A stretch of DNA of 43,847 nt from Tardibacter sp963781025 (lineage in GTDB: Bacteria; Pseudomonadota; Alphaproteobacteria; Sphingomonadales; Sphingomonadaceae): positions 1 to 43,847 of the forward strand of contig CAWADU010000002.1 in assembly GCA_963781025.1 (NCBI GenBank), given 5' to 3'. The translations under genes were made by a program, and so were the position numbers. A model generated the notes under the pieces. That model was given only the letters and a program-made list of their open reading frames with translations, did no database searches and was not told the DNA's origin. Shown piece after piece: positions 1 to 8,862 of the stretch. Positions within the stretch are counted from its first letter, which is position 1. The number at the start of each line of letters is the position of its first letter.

Positions 1-154
1 AGCGATTTTGCACTTTTCTTACAATCAATCGTGGAAGCCCGAAAATGGCGGAATTTCTGGGCCTTAAGTGCCCCCCAACCTCCGTCGGGATGCCACTGCC
101 GGGCGAATCGCAACCGGCCTGGCCAATTCAACGAAAGAGGGCGCGGACATGCCG

Positions 155-583
155 CTAGGCCCCATGAATATATTCGCGCAGGGCGTTCGCTTCCTGCTCG
201 ATCCCGTCGATCCTCCGCTTCACGAGATCGCCTATGGAGACGATACCGATCAGCCTGCCATTTTCGACGACCGGCAAATGACGAATGCGCCGCCGGGTGA
301 TCAACGCCAGCGCATTGAGCGCCGTGTGTTCGCGCGTGACCGTTACCGCGGGCGCCGTCATCACCTGATCGACGCGCTTGTCGAGAACGGACGGCCCCTC
401 CGCCGAGAGCCCGTAGATGATGTCGCGTTCGGAGATCACGCCGACAACCGTTTCGCCATCCAGCACCGGCAGCGCGCCGATCCGGCGCTCAGCAAGGATC
501 GTCAGAACGTCTGACATCTTCTGGCCCGCCTGAACGGTCAGCACCTCGGTGCCCTTGGTTTGCAGGATCGCGGCGACAGTCAT
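155..583 (-). CDS. CBS-domain pair protein
   Basis: This 142-residue protein consists almost only of two CBS motifs, at about residues 8-60 and 75-130, each with the typical pattern of hydrophobic strand, a G-[VI]-[VI]-[ST] segment and a following D. Tandem CBS modules bind adenosine nucleotides and usually regulate a partner protein; no catalytic domain is visible. The ATG at 583 was chosen because AGGAGG lies just upstream on the minus strand, whereas the longer reading frame to 640 begins inside that leader. The gene diverges from the small membrane protein at 652. The ligand and partner are unknown; the family assignment is firm. Confidence 0.9.
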   Translation of the reverse strand: MTVAAILQTKGTEVLTVQAGQKMSDVLTILAERRIGALPVLDGETVVGVISERDIIYGLSAEGPSVLDKRVDQVMTAPAVTVTREHTALNALALITRRRIRHLPVVENGRLIGIVSIGDLVKRRIDGIEQEANALREYIHGA

Positions 584-651
584 TTCACCCTCCTCACCTT
601 TTGCCCCGATTATGTGACCGGGTGCTTGATGATCCTTCAACCTGCGTCCAA

Positions 652-945
652 ATGAAAGCCATGATGAAATACATCCCGCCGAAAAAGCCGGAAGGTAACG
701 GACACTGGGGGCGATTCCGCCGGCTTGTGGCCATCACGGCGGCGGCGGCAGCCGTGGCGGTGACCCTCGCGCTTATCTGGCTGAAGGCGGTGGGCGCGCC
801 GCTTGGCCTTCATATGGTCATCGCCACCATCATCGGCATTGGCGGCTCGATAATCCTGGCGGGCGTTCTCATGGCGCTCGCCTTCCTCAGCGCCCGTTCC
901 GGCATGGACGACACGACCGACAATCATGACAAGGACAACAGATGA
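652..945 (+). CDS. Small two-helix membrane protein, unknown function
   Basis: This gene of about 97 residues has a basic N-terminal stretch followed by two hydrophobic segments (about residues 24-43 and 51-74) and a charged, Asp/Asn-rich tail, so a two-pass inner membrane protein is likely. I do not recognise a named family. Its stop overlaps the thioesterase start as ATGA at 942-945, so the two are translationally coupled and probably co-transcribed. The start is uncertain: ATG codons at 652, 661 and 664 are all in frame and none has a clear ribosome binding site. Codon use matches neighbouring genes. Confidence 0.7.
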   Translation: MKAMMKYIPPKKPEGNGHWGRFRRLVAITAAAAAVAVTLALIWLKAVGAPLGLHMVIATIIGIGGSIILAGVLMALAFLSARSGMDDTTDNHDKDNR

Positions 946-1313
946 CCAGTTCAGAGCGTCAACCGATACTCCGCCTTGTCCCAGCCCCCGGCGACATCAA
1001 CACCAACGGCCATATTTTCGGCGGCTGGGTGCTTTCGCAGATGGATATCGCGGGCGGGATCATCGCCGCTCGGACAGCCAGGGGCGCGGTCGCCACCGTG
1101 GCGATCGAACAGATGAAGTTCATAGCGCCGGTTTTGCTGCACGACATCCTGTCGGTCTACGCCCAGGTTTCCCGGATCGGCCGGACGTCGATCGCGGTCC
1201 AGATCGAAGTCTATGCCGAACGCGCCGCCGATGAGGCAGTGAAGGTCACCGAGGGCAGGTTCACTTTCGTAGCGCTCGACGACAACCACCGTCCACGGCC
1301 CATCGAGGCATAG
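942..1313 (+). CDS. yciA: Acyl-CoA thioesterase, YciA-type hotdog fold
   Basis: This 123-residue single hotdog-domain protein hydrolyses acyl-CoA thioesters to free acid and CoA in the cytosol. The family signature is visible near the N-terminus: GxIFGGWVLSQMDIAGG at about residues 23-39, including the Asp (D35) that acts as catalytic residue in YciA-type enzymes. The length is close to that of E. coli YciA (about 130 residues). Its start overlaps the stop of the membrane-protein gene by four bases. A hairpin lies after the stop but its T-tract faces the minus strand, so it mainly serves the porin gene. Confidence 0.92.
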   Translation: MTSSERQPILRLVPAPGDINTNGHIFGGWVLSQMDIAGGIIAARTARGAVATVAIEQMKFIAPVLLHDILSVYAQVSRIGRTSIAVQIEVYAERAADEAVKVTEGRFTFVALDDNHRPRPIEA

Positions 1314-1319
1314 CCCGAA

Positions 1320-1357
1320 GTGAAAAAGTGGGCGGCTTCCGTTGAAGGAAACCGCCC
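1320..1357 (-). terminator. Rho-independent terminator of the porin gene
   Basis: An imperfect stem, GGGCGG/CCGCCC extended by TTCC/GGAA around a short loop at 1330-1357, is followed on the minus strand by a T-rich run (plus-strand AAAAA at 1322-1326). It lies 29 bases after the porin stop. On the plus strand the hairpin has no T-run. Confidence 0.75.
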
Positions 1358-1385
1358 GAGATTTGATCCAGAAGGGAACGTTGGA

Positions 1386-2570
1386 TCAGAACTTGACCTG
1401 CGCCCAGAGGCCCACTTCGTCGTAGGTGCCATCGGTCGAACCACCGATGGTGCCATTACTGGTGCTGAGAGTGCCGTTTTCGGCCTTGTCGCGCTTGTAG
1501 ACCAGGGCGAGATCGATGCCCTTGATCGGCGCATAGCTGACGCCGACGTTGAAATAATTTTCCTTGAGCGACGGATTGGTCAGCTTGTTCGGCTTCACCC
1601 AATCATAGCGCCCGAACACGCCGATCTTCGGAAGGAACTGGTAGGAAGCGAAGCCCGACCAGCCCTGTGACTTGTCTTCGGCGATCGACGTGACGTTGTT
1701 CCAGTTCTTGGCGGAGAAATATTCGCCGCCGAAGTGGATCTTGTCGGTCGTATACGCGGCGACCGCATTGAAACGCGTGGCCCGGTGCTCTGTGCCGATG
1801 CCCTGGATGTTCTTGCCGAGCTTGCCGGTATAGCCGCCGACGCCCAGCGTGATTTCCTTGATCGGGTTGACGCTGAGGCGGCCTTCGAAATCAACCGACT
1901 TGGAGCGCGTCAGTTTCTTGTAGCCGGCGCCGTTAACGGCCGACCCGGCATAGTTCACCATGCCATTGAGGAGAGAACCGGAGAGATGCACGCCCCAGTC
2001 GGCCGAAGTGCCGAACTTGGTGCGGTCGATCATGATGTTCTCGACGTAGCGATAGCCATAGAGCTTTTCGACGAACGGCACCCAGGGCAGATCCGCCGAA
2101 CCGACGCGAATGACGAACGCGTCATCCAGCTTCGCCTGGAGATAAGCCTTCTTGATATAGACCTGGGTTTGCGAATCCGCGCTGACGTAGTTGAAATCGG
2201 TCGTCAGGTTGGCCGAAAACACATCATCGAACTTCTGGTCGACCGAAAGGTAGAAGCGCTTGACGTCCGTCTGGAGGCCATTGGCGCTCGATTTCGTCCC
2301 ATTGGACTTCTGATCGATACCGGTGACGTCGAAGAACATCGTGCCGCCGATCTTGGTCTTGGATTCGGTCGGCTTGCTGGCGGTGGCGATCTTGTCCTTC
2401 AAGGCATCGACCTGCGCCTGCATCGCATCGAGCTGAGCCCGGAGCATTTCGGCATCCGCCTGGGCGTCGCTCGTCTGCGGCCCGGTCGCTTCCTGGGCGA
2501 ACGCCGGCAAGGCGAGGCAGCTAAGCGCTGCGGAGGCAAGCAATGCAGTGGCCGTCTTGTTCAAAGTCAT
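1386..2570 (-). CDS. Outer-membrane porin, OprO/OprP-like
   Basis: This 394-residue porin has a Sec signal peptide ending near the sequence AFAQE, then a short coiled-coil segment rich in Leu, Gln and Ala (about residues 38-62) as in phosphate-selective porin O/P relatives, and a beta-barrel ending in an aromatic residue (VKF), which directs outer membrane assembly. The ATG at 2570 is preferred over the GTG at 2594 because GGGGGA sits just before it and the signal peptide then begins directly. No Pho box was recognised upstream, so phosphate specificity is not supported; general anion or solute passage is all that can be inferred. Confidence 0.85.
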   Translation of the reverse strand: MTLNKTATALLASAALSCLALPAFAQEATGPQTSDAQADAEMLRAQLDAMQAQVDALKDKIATASKPTESKTKIGGTMFFDVTGIDQKSNGTKSSANGLQTDVKRFYLSVDQKFDDVFSANLTTDFNYVSADSQTQVYIKKAYLQAKLDDAFVIRVGSADLPWVPFVEKLYGYRYVENIMIDRTKFGTSADWGVHLSGSLLNGMVNYAGSAVNGAGYKKLTRSKSVDFEGRLSVNPIKEITLGVGGYTGKLGKNIQGIGTEHRATRFNAVAAYTTDKIHFGGEYFSAKNWNNVTSIAEDKSQGWSGFASYQFLPKIGVFGRYDWVKPNKLTNPSLKENYFNVGVSYAPIKGIDLALVYKRDKAENGTLSTSNGTIGGSTDGTYDEVGLWAQVKF

Positions 2571-2715
2571 CTGGGTAATCCCCCTTTGGTGCACTTGGTT
2601 GAAAGTGTCGGGGGTGCCCTAATCAGGCGGCATGACCGGTTGGCGACTTTTTTGTTTCATCGCCGTGACAGAAGAGTTTGTGCCTTAATTACAACATTCC
2701 CGCGGGCGTTCTGCC

Positions 2716-2757
2716 AAAGAAAAGGCGGCGTCGCATCATGGTGCGGCACCGCCTTTT
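2716..2757 (-). terminator. Strong terminator after the DUF4167 gene
   Basis: AAAAGGCGG and CCGCCTTTT arms pair through a long imperfect stem over 2720-2757. On the minus strand the stem is followed by TTTTCTTT. T-runs on both sides make it potentially bidirectional. A second shorter hairpin (GGCGGC ATCAG GCCGCC, 2769-2785) lies between it and the DUF4167 stop. Confidence 0.8.
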
Positions 2758-2801
2758 TTTGCATGCCGGGCGGCATCAGGCCGCCGCGCATTGCGTTCGG
2801 T

Positions 2802-3588
2802 TCAGACTTCGGCCTCGGCGCTCGCGCCATCTTCTTCCTGCTGAGGGCGGCGGGTCCTGCGTCGCGGCTTCCGTGCATCGTCCGCGGGCGCCGCGGCCGG
2901 AGCCTCATCGGACACGGCCGGCGCCGCGGCAGCGGTCCGGACGGCTCGGCGGCGAACGGGCCGTTCCGCCGACTCCGCCGCTTGCGGCCGCTCGGCTGCG
3001 GGTTCCTCGCGCGGGGCCTGCTGGGGTCGTTCGAAATGGTCTTCGCGTTCGGATTTACGTTCCGGGCGCTGCCGGCCGTCGCGCCCATAGGGCGTTCGTC
3101 CCTGCCTGCGGCCACGATACTCCTGGTCTTCGATTCGAATCCTCCGGTTCGTCTCTCGACCCATCGTCCTCGAAGGAGGAATCGGATGAGGCGGACGCCC
3201 CCCCGATCGCAGGCGGCAATCCGTTGATTGCGATAGGGGCGGTCGGATCTTCGTCCCGCATATCGCCATCATCGTCACCGTCGTCATAGCGCGGCTCATG
3301 CTGGCGTTGGCGTTCGCGCTGCTCCTCCTGACGGGCGCGGTGTTCGTTCAGAACTCGAAAATAATGATCGGCGAATTGCAGATAATATTCCGCGGCCACC
3401 CGATCGCCCTGCGTCTGCGCGTCGCGCGCCAGATTCTTGTACTTCTCGTGAAGTTGGTGGGCGTTGCCCCGCTGACGCGAGTTGACCCGATTGCTTGCGT
3501 CCGAACGTGGGCCCTGGCCGCCGCCCATCGGACGAGGATTCCGTCCCCGCCGATTATTATTGCGGCCGTTCTGCCGATTATTGATCAA
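2802..3588 (-). pseudogene. DUF4167 family protein, frameshifted as read
   Basis: The N-terminal half (3588 down to about 3160) carries the DUF4167 core: a basic Arg/Asn/Gly-rich start followed by a helical region with HxxxEKYKNLARDAQxxGD and YYLQFADHYFRV patterns. It then continues through GLPPAIGG, which is typical of the family. The expected Arg/Pro/Ala/Glu-rich C-terminus ending RRRTRRP...AEAEV is in another frame and stops at 2802. Removing one G from the GGG run at 3160-3162 joins them into a protein of about 261 residues; as read, the first frame ends at 3055 with an atypical tail. Function is unknown; basic composition suggests RNA or DNA binding. The start appears to be TTG at 3588, with an in-frame TGA just upstream. 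It follows prmC. Confidence 0.8.
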
Positions 3589-3811
3589 TTTTCATTTTCC
3601 CTTTCATTGATCCGACCGGTGTTTTCCGCTCTTGGATCAGGGCCTGGCCAACCACAGCCGAATCCGGTCCGCTCCACGCTGAGAGACCGTTTGCCGACAC
3701 CGGCACTTACAAGACCGGGACGATCATTTGGGGTCAGCGGCGGGGATGGGGTTCACCTGCCCGCCTACCGGGTCCATGTAGCGACAAAGTCGTCCGCCTC
3801 CAAGCGGAAAG

Positions 3812-4619
3812 TTAGCTGCGGCAAAGGATGACGCACCGGTCGCGCCCAGCCAGGTCCTGCCGCACGTCGACGGCCAGTCCGTGCCGTATGCCCATGTCGG
3901 CGACGGCCCGCGCCTGATCATCGCCCGTCTCTATGAATGCAAAGCCTTGCAGCGCCAACAAATCCGCCAGTTGGGGAATTATGCGGCGATAGTCACTTAA
4001 CCCGTCTGCGCCGGCGAACAAGGCCGACGCGGGCTCAAATTCCGCAACATCGGGCGGAAGTGGCGCTGCCGCTTTAATATACGGCGGATTACAGAAAATG
4101 CCATCAAAGTTTCCCGACAGGGCGGCTCCCCAATCGCCGACGATGAACGACGCCCGCCCCGCCAGGCCCAGCCGCCTGGCATTGGCCGCCGCGACGCCGA
4201 CAGCCTGTGCCGAACGATCGATGCCCACGCCCCAGGCGCCGGGCCATTCGTCCAGCCCCGCCAGCAACAACGCGCCGCTTCCGGTGCCAAGATCAAGAAA
4301 CCGCGGACTTTCGCGTGTCCCGAGTCGTTCGATGGCTGCTTCGATCAGCGTTTCGGTATCCGGGCGCGGGATCAGCACATCGGCCGTAACCTGCAACTCC
4401 AACGTCCAGAAATCGCGGGTGCCGGTGATGTAGGCGACGGGTTCGCTTCGCAGCCGTCGTTCGACCAATTCCGAAAAGGCGGCGGGCGCGGCGCTGTCAA
4501 AATGGCCGAGGATCATTGCTTCGCGGCTGAGCCCAAGCGCGCGCGCCATCAGTAGTTCGGCGTCCAGGCGCGGTGTATCGCTTACCGGGGCCAGCCTGTT
4601 CGCGGCTTGGACAACAGCG

Positions 4620-4633
<14 letters not shown>
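3812..4633 (-). CDS. prmC: Release factor glutamine methyltransferase
   Basis: This 273-residue class I SAM-dependent methyltransferase methylates the glutamine of the GGQ motif in release factors RF1 and RF2. Visible features are the N-terminal helical substrate-recognition domain (to about residue 80), the SAM motif LDLGTGSGAL (about residues 113-122) and the catalytic NPPY (about residues 184-187) that holds the target glutamine. Its ATG at 4633 overlaps the end of prfA by 14 bases, so enzyme and substrate are co-expressed. The assignment is secure. Confidence 0.96.
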
Positions 4634-5708
<1,075 letters not shown>

Positions 5709-5718
5709 CAGCTCAGGC

Positions 5719-5785
5719 CGTCACCCCAGCGAAGGCTGGGGTCCATTTTGAGTCAGTATGGATGCCGGCCTTCGCTGGCAAGACG
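5719..5785. repeat. REP-like dispersed palindrome
   Basis: Two arms, CGTCACCCCAGCGAAGGC at 5719 and its imperfect complement GCCTTCGCTGG...GACG ending at 5785, form a long imperfect inverted repeat. The left arm itself folds as CCCCAGC-GAAG-GCTGGGG. This layout is typical of intergenic palindromic repeats found in many copies in sphingomonad and other alphaproteobacterial genomes. Only one copy was seen in this window. Confidence 0.7.
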
Positions 5786-5801
5786 CGGAAGTGGATGGAT
5801 G

Positions 5802-7100
5802 TCACAGTGGGCCGTCCTTCGGAAGGTCATCGCCGCTGAGTTGTCCATAATCATCGGGCAGACTACCAAGGACCCGCAGCAGAAATTCTGTCGCCTCCTC
5901 TGATTCCATTGAGACATTCGACAAATTTAAGCTGTCTCGCCTCTTCTCAGCATCCTTCACAAAGAGAATAGACCTGGCTCCTCTCCTCTTGGCGCTTTCC
6001 ACCCGCTTCTTTGCATTGCCCCGAAATCCGAACTCGACACTCACACCTTTGTGACGCAGCGAAGCAGCAATCCGCACAGCCTCGAGCTCAACATTTTCTC
6101 CATCAGGAACCACGGCGACGTCGATCTGCTGCGGCGGGGGCGCGTCCATCAGCATCGCGAGCCGCTCGACCCCCGCCGCCCAACCCACGGCCGGCGTGTG
6201 CGGCCCGCCCAGCGCCTCGACCAGCCCGTCATAGCGGCCGCCCGCCAACACCGTGCCCTGCGCGCCGAGCCGCTCGGTAATGAACTCGAACGCCGTGTGG
6301 CGGTAGTAATCGAGTCCGCGCACCAGCCGCGAAGCGCGTGCCCATCTGACGCCGGCGGCATCCAGCCCGCGCGTCACCGCTTCGAAGAAACGCCCGGCTT
6401 CCACCGTCAGATGCGCATCGATTTCAGGCGCCGCCTCCGCGATCGGCCGGTCGCGCGGATCCTTCGAATCGAGGATGCGCAGCGGACTGCGTTCCAGCCG
6501 GTCGCGGCTGTCCTCGGACAGGTCGCCGCGATGTTTGCTGAAATGTCCGACCAGTGCCTGCCGCCAGGCGTCGCGGGTTTCGGCATCCCCCAAAGTGTTA
6601 AGATGCAACGTCACCGCCTCGTCGACGCCCAGCTCATTGAGGAGCTGCGCGGCAAAGGTCAAAAGCTCGACATCGGCGCCAGGCTCCCCTGCGCCCACGA
6701 TTTCGGCATCCAGTTGATGGAACTGGCGGAACCGGCCCTTTTGCGGCCGCTCGTAGCGGAAGAGCGGCCCCCATGTCGTCAGCTTCAGCGGCGCCCATTG
6801 CTGCCAGCCCTCGCTGACATAGGCGCGGGCGATGCCGGCGGTAAATTCCGGCCTCAACGTCAGCGAATCCCCGCCGCGATCCTCGAACGTGTACATTTCC
6901 TTCGCGACAACATCGGTGGTCTCGCCAAGCGAGCGGGAAAACACGGATGTCGCCTCGAACACCGGCACCTGGACCGGCTGGAAGCCATAAAGCCGCCGCA
7001 CGCGGTCGAACACCGCCACCACATGATCGAAACGGGCGGCGGCCTCGCCGATCATGTCCTGGGTGCCGCGGATGCGCTGATGCTTTTGTATCGATGACAT
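5802..7100 (-). CDS. hisS: Histidine--tRNA ligase
   Basis: This 432-residue class II aminoacyl-tRNA synthetase charges tRNA-His. Visible motifs are motif 2 (FRYERPQKGRFRQFHQLD, about residues 113-130), the histidine-specific LVRGLDYY (about 261-268) and GGRYDGL. The anticodon-binding domain follows from about residue 325. The DNA for this last domain (5.86-6.12 kb) is much less GC-rich than the rest of the gene: by hand count 26-34 G+C per 60 bases, against 46 in the adjoining 60. This suggests that the 3' end was replaced by recombination. It diverges from ppa and precedes prfA-prmC on the same strand. Confidence 0.96.
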   Translation of the reverse strand: MSSIQKHQRIRGTQDMIGEAAARFDHVVAVFDRVRRLYGFQPVQVPVFEATSVFSRSLGETTDVVAKEMYTFEDRGGDSLTLRPEFTAGIARAYVSEGWQQWAPLKLTTWGPLFRYERPQKGRFRQFHQLDAEIVGAGEPGADVELLTFAAQLLNELGVDEAVTLHLNTLGDAETRDAWRQALVGHFSKHRGDLSEDSRDRLERSPLRILDSKDPRDRPIAEAAPEIDAHLTVEAGRFFEAVTRGLDAAGVRWARASRLVRGLDYYRHTAFEFITERLGAQGTVLAGGRYDGLVEALGGPHTPAVGWAAGVERLAMLMDAPPPQQIDVAVVPDGENVELEAVRIAASLRHKGVSVEFGFRGNAKKRVESAKRRGARSILFVKDAEKRRDSLNLSNVSMESEEATEFLLRVLGSLPDDYGQLSGDDLPKDGPL

Positions 7101-7237
7101 GGTGCGGGGCTTTAATTGCTCCTCGTCGCCGGGGAAAGCATTTCTGCCTTGCGCCGAACAATTGCGCCCTTTTCATTTCGCATCGCAGCGATAGAGAGGC
7201 ACCCTGTGATTTGTCGTATATAAGGTGCGTGGCCGTC

Positions 7238-7777
7238 ATGAACATCGATCTCATCCCCATCGGGGACAATCCGCCCGAAAGCCTCAATGTCATCATCGAG
7301 GTGCCGATCGGCGGCGAGCCGGTGAAATATGAGTTCGACAAGGCATCGGGCGCGCTGTTCGTCGACCGCATCCTGCACACGCCCACGCGTTACCCCGCCA
7401 ACTACGGTTTCGTGCCCCACACGCTTTGTGAAGACGGCGACCCGCTGGATGCGCTGGTCGTCGCGCGCTCGCCGTTCATTCCCGGCTCCGTGGTGAAAGC
7501 GCGTCCGGTTGGCGTGCTCCGGATGGAGGACGAAAAGGGCGGCGACGAAAAGCTGCTGTGCGTGCCGGTCGACAGCCTTTTTCCCTATTACAGCAATGTC
7601 CAGGGACATGCGGACCTGCCCGATATCGTGGCGCAGCAGATCGAGCATTTCTTTGCGCACTACAAGGATCTCGAACCCGGGAAATGGGTGAAGATCCACG
7701 GCTGGGGTGACGCCGCTGAAGCGAGGCAGATCGTCCTGGATTTAATCGAGCGCGCCAAGAGCAAAAAGGCCGCGTAA
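7238..7777 (+). CDS. ppa: Inorganic pyrophosphatase, family I
   Basis: This 179-residue soluble pyrophosphatase hydrolyses diphosphate to two phosphates and pulls biosynthetic reactions forward. The family I signatures are present: KYEFDK near residue 30, the YPANYGF segment and the metal-binding DGDPLD motif at about residues 67-72. The ATG at 7238 is chosen from the conserved N-terminus and a weak AAGG upstream; an in-frame GTG at 7229 is too close to that site. It diverges from hisS. A GGCGGG/CCCGCC hairpin at 7788-7809 separates it from the convergent transporter gene. Confidence 0.95.
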   Translation: MNIDLIPIGDNPPESLNVIIEVPIGGEPVKYEFDKASGALFVDRILHTPTRYPANYGFVPHTLCEDGDPLDALVVARSPFIPGSVVKARPVGVLRMEDEKGGDEKLLCVPVDSLFPYYSNVQGHADLPDIVAQQIEHFFAHYKDLEPGKWVKIHGWGDAAEARQIVLDLIERAKSKKAA

Positions 7778-7794
7778 CGCTGCGACCGGCGGGG

Positions 7795-8117
7795 CTATTG
7801 CGTCCCGCCCACCAGCTTCAGGCCACCGATGCAGCCGATCAGGCCAAGGATCAGCAGGATCCGCGCAGCGCCCATCGACTCATCGTAAAAGGCAGACCCA
7901 CCAGAAGGGTGCCGCGCGCGCCTATGCCGCCCCATACGGCATAGGCGGTTCCCATGGGAAATTGGCGGGATGCGACCTCCAGAAGCCCCATGCTGAACGC
8001 GACCGACGCGAGGAAGCCGATGGTCCATGGTATATTCCCGAAGCCATCGACATAGCGCAGGCACGTGGTGAACCCGACCTCGAACAACCCACCTGCGACC
8101 AGCCAAACCCAAGCCAT
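7795..8117 (-). pseudogene. Small multidrug resistance (SMR) transporter, frameshifted as read
   Basis: Joined across a frameshift, this is a protein of about 107 residues, the usual SMR length, with four transmembrane helices. Helix 1 carries the essential membrane Glu (E13 in GGLFEVGF), and PMGTAYAVWGGIGARGT is the classic SMR helix 3 signature, closest to SugE/Gdx-type or Qac-type members. After GTLLVG the frame breaks; FYDESMG...IGCIGGLKLV continues in another frame to a stop at 7795. One additional T in the TTTT run (plus-strand AAAA at 7887-7890) would restore it. Such proteins export cationic compounds such as quaternary amines or guanidinium using protons. As read, helix 4 would be lost. 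Confidence 0.8.
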
Positions 8118-8205
8118 CTGATTGGGCTCCCAACACTTTCGATAGGCATAGCGGGACACCTCGGGACGCGCTAGCTTACCCCGGTCACGCACGGCAGAGG
8201 ACGCC

Positions 8206-8859
8206 ATGGCAAGAAGCGGATCGGGCAAGCAGATCGGAAACTGGTTGGGGCCGCCGCGTTTCCTCGTCTTTTTCTTCCTGTTGCTGGTCCTTGCCTTGTC
8301 ATTGATCGACCTGGTTGCGCCGGCACCCGCCTTTCTGCTGGCGTTCGACATGGCCGCACTGGTGTTCATCGCCTCGGTCGTCCCGCTGTTTCGCGGTGCG
8401 AAGGTCACTCACATGCGCGACGCCGCGAAGAAGAACGACGCTAACCGCGCCTTCCTGCTGGTGATCAGCGCCATCCTGTCAATCGCGGTGTTGTGCGCCA
8501 TCGCGGTCGAGCTTTCCGCCCGGCCTTCGGTCGGCACGGCGGACGTCGCACTTGTAGTCGGGTCACTTGCCACGGCATGGGTGTTCGGCAATCTCATCTA
8601 CACGCTGCATTATGCCCATATATTTTATCTGCAGGATGAGGACGGGAAGGATACCGGAGGGATCAACTTTCCCGCCACTCCCGAGCCCGACTATTGGGAT
8701 TTCCTCTATTTTGCCTTCACGCTGGGCATGACGTTCCAGACATCGGATATGGATATCGAAAGCAAAAGGGTGCGGCGGATCGCGGTCTTCCACTGCGCTG
8801 CCGCTTTTGTCTTCAACATCGGCGTGCTGGCATTCAGCATCAACCTGCTGGGCAATTAG
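8206..8859 (+). CDS. DUF1345 family membrane protein
   Basis: This 217-residue protein has about five hydrophobic helices (near residues 18-35, 43-60, 80-102, 113-135 and 190-215). The conserved stretch TLHYAHIFY and the following YWDFLYFAFTLGMTFQTSD region identify the DUF1345 family. The biochemical role of the family is not established. It lies divergent to the broken SMR gene and convergent with ispG, whose stop is only a few bases away. Confidence 0.85.
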   Translation: MARSGSGKQIGNWLGPPRFLVFFFLLLVLALSLIDLVAPAPAFLLAFDMAALVFIASVVPLFRGAKVTHMRDAAKKNDANRAFLLVISAILSIAVLCAIAVELSARPSVGTADVALVVGSLATAWVFGNLIYTLHYAHIFYLQDEDGKDTGGINFPATPEPDYWDFLYFAFTLGMTFQTSDMDIESKRVRRIAVFHCAAAFVFNIGVLAFSINLLGN

Positions 8860-8862
8860 CCC

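Noticed and set aside
1734..3227. 497-codon plus-strand open frame opposite the porin and DUF4167 genes
   Set aside because: No domain or signal was recognised, and it runs across two transcription units and a terminator on the other strand.
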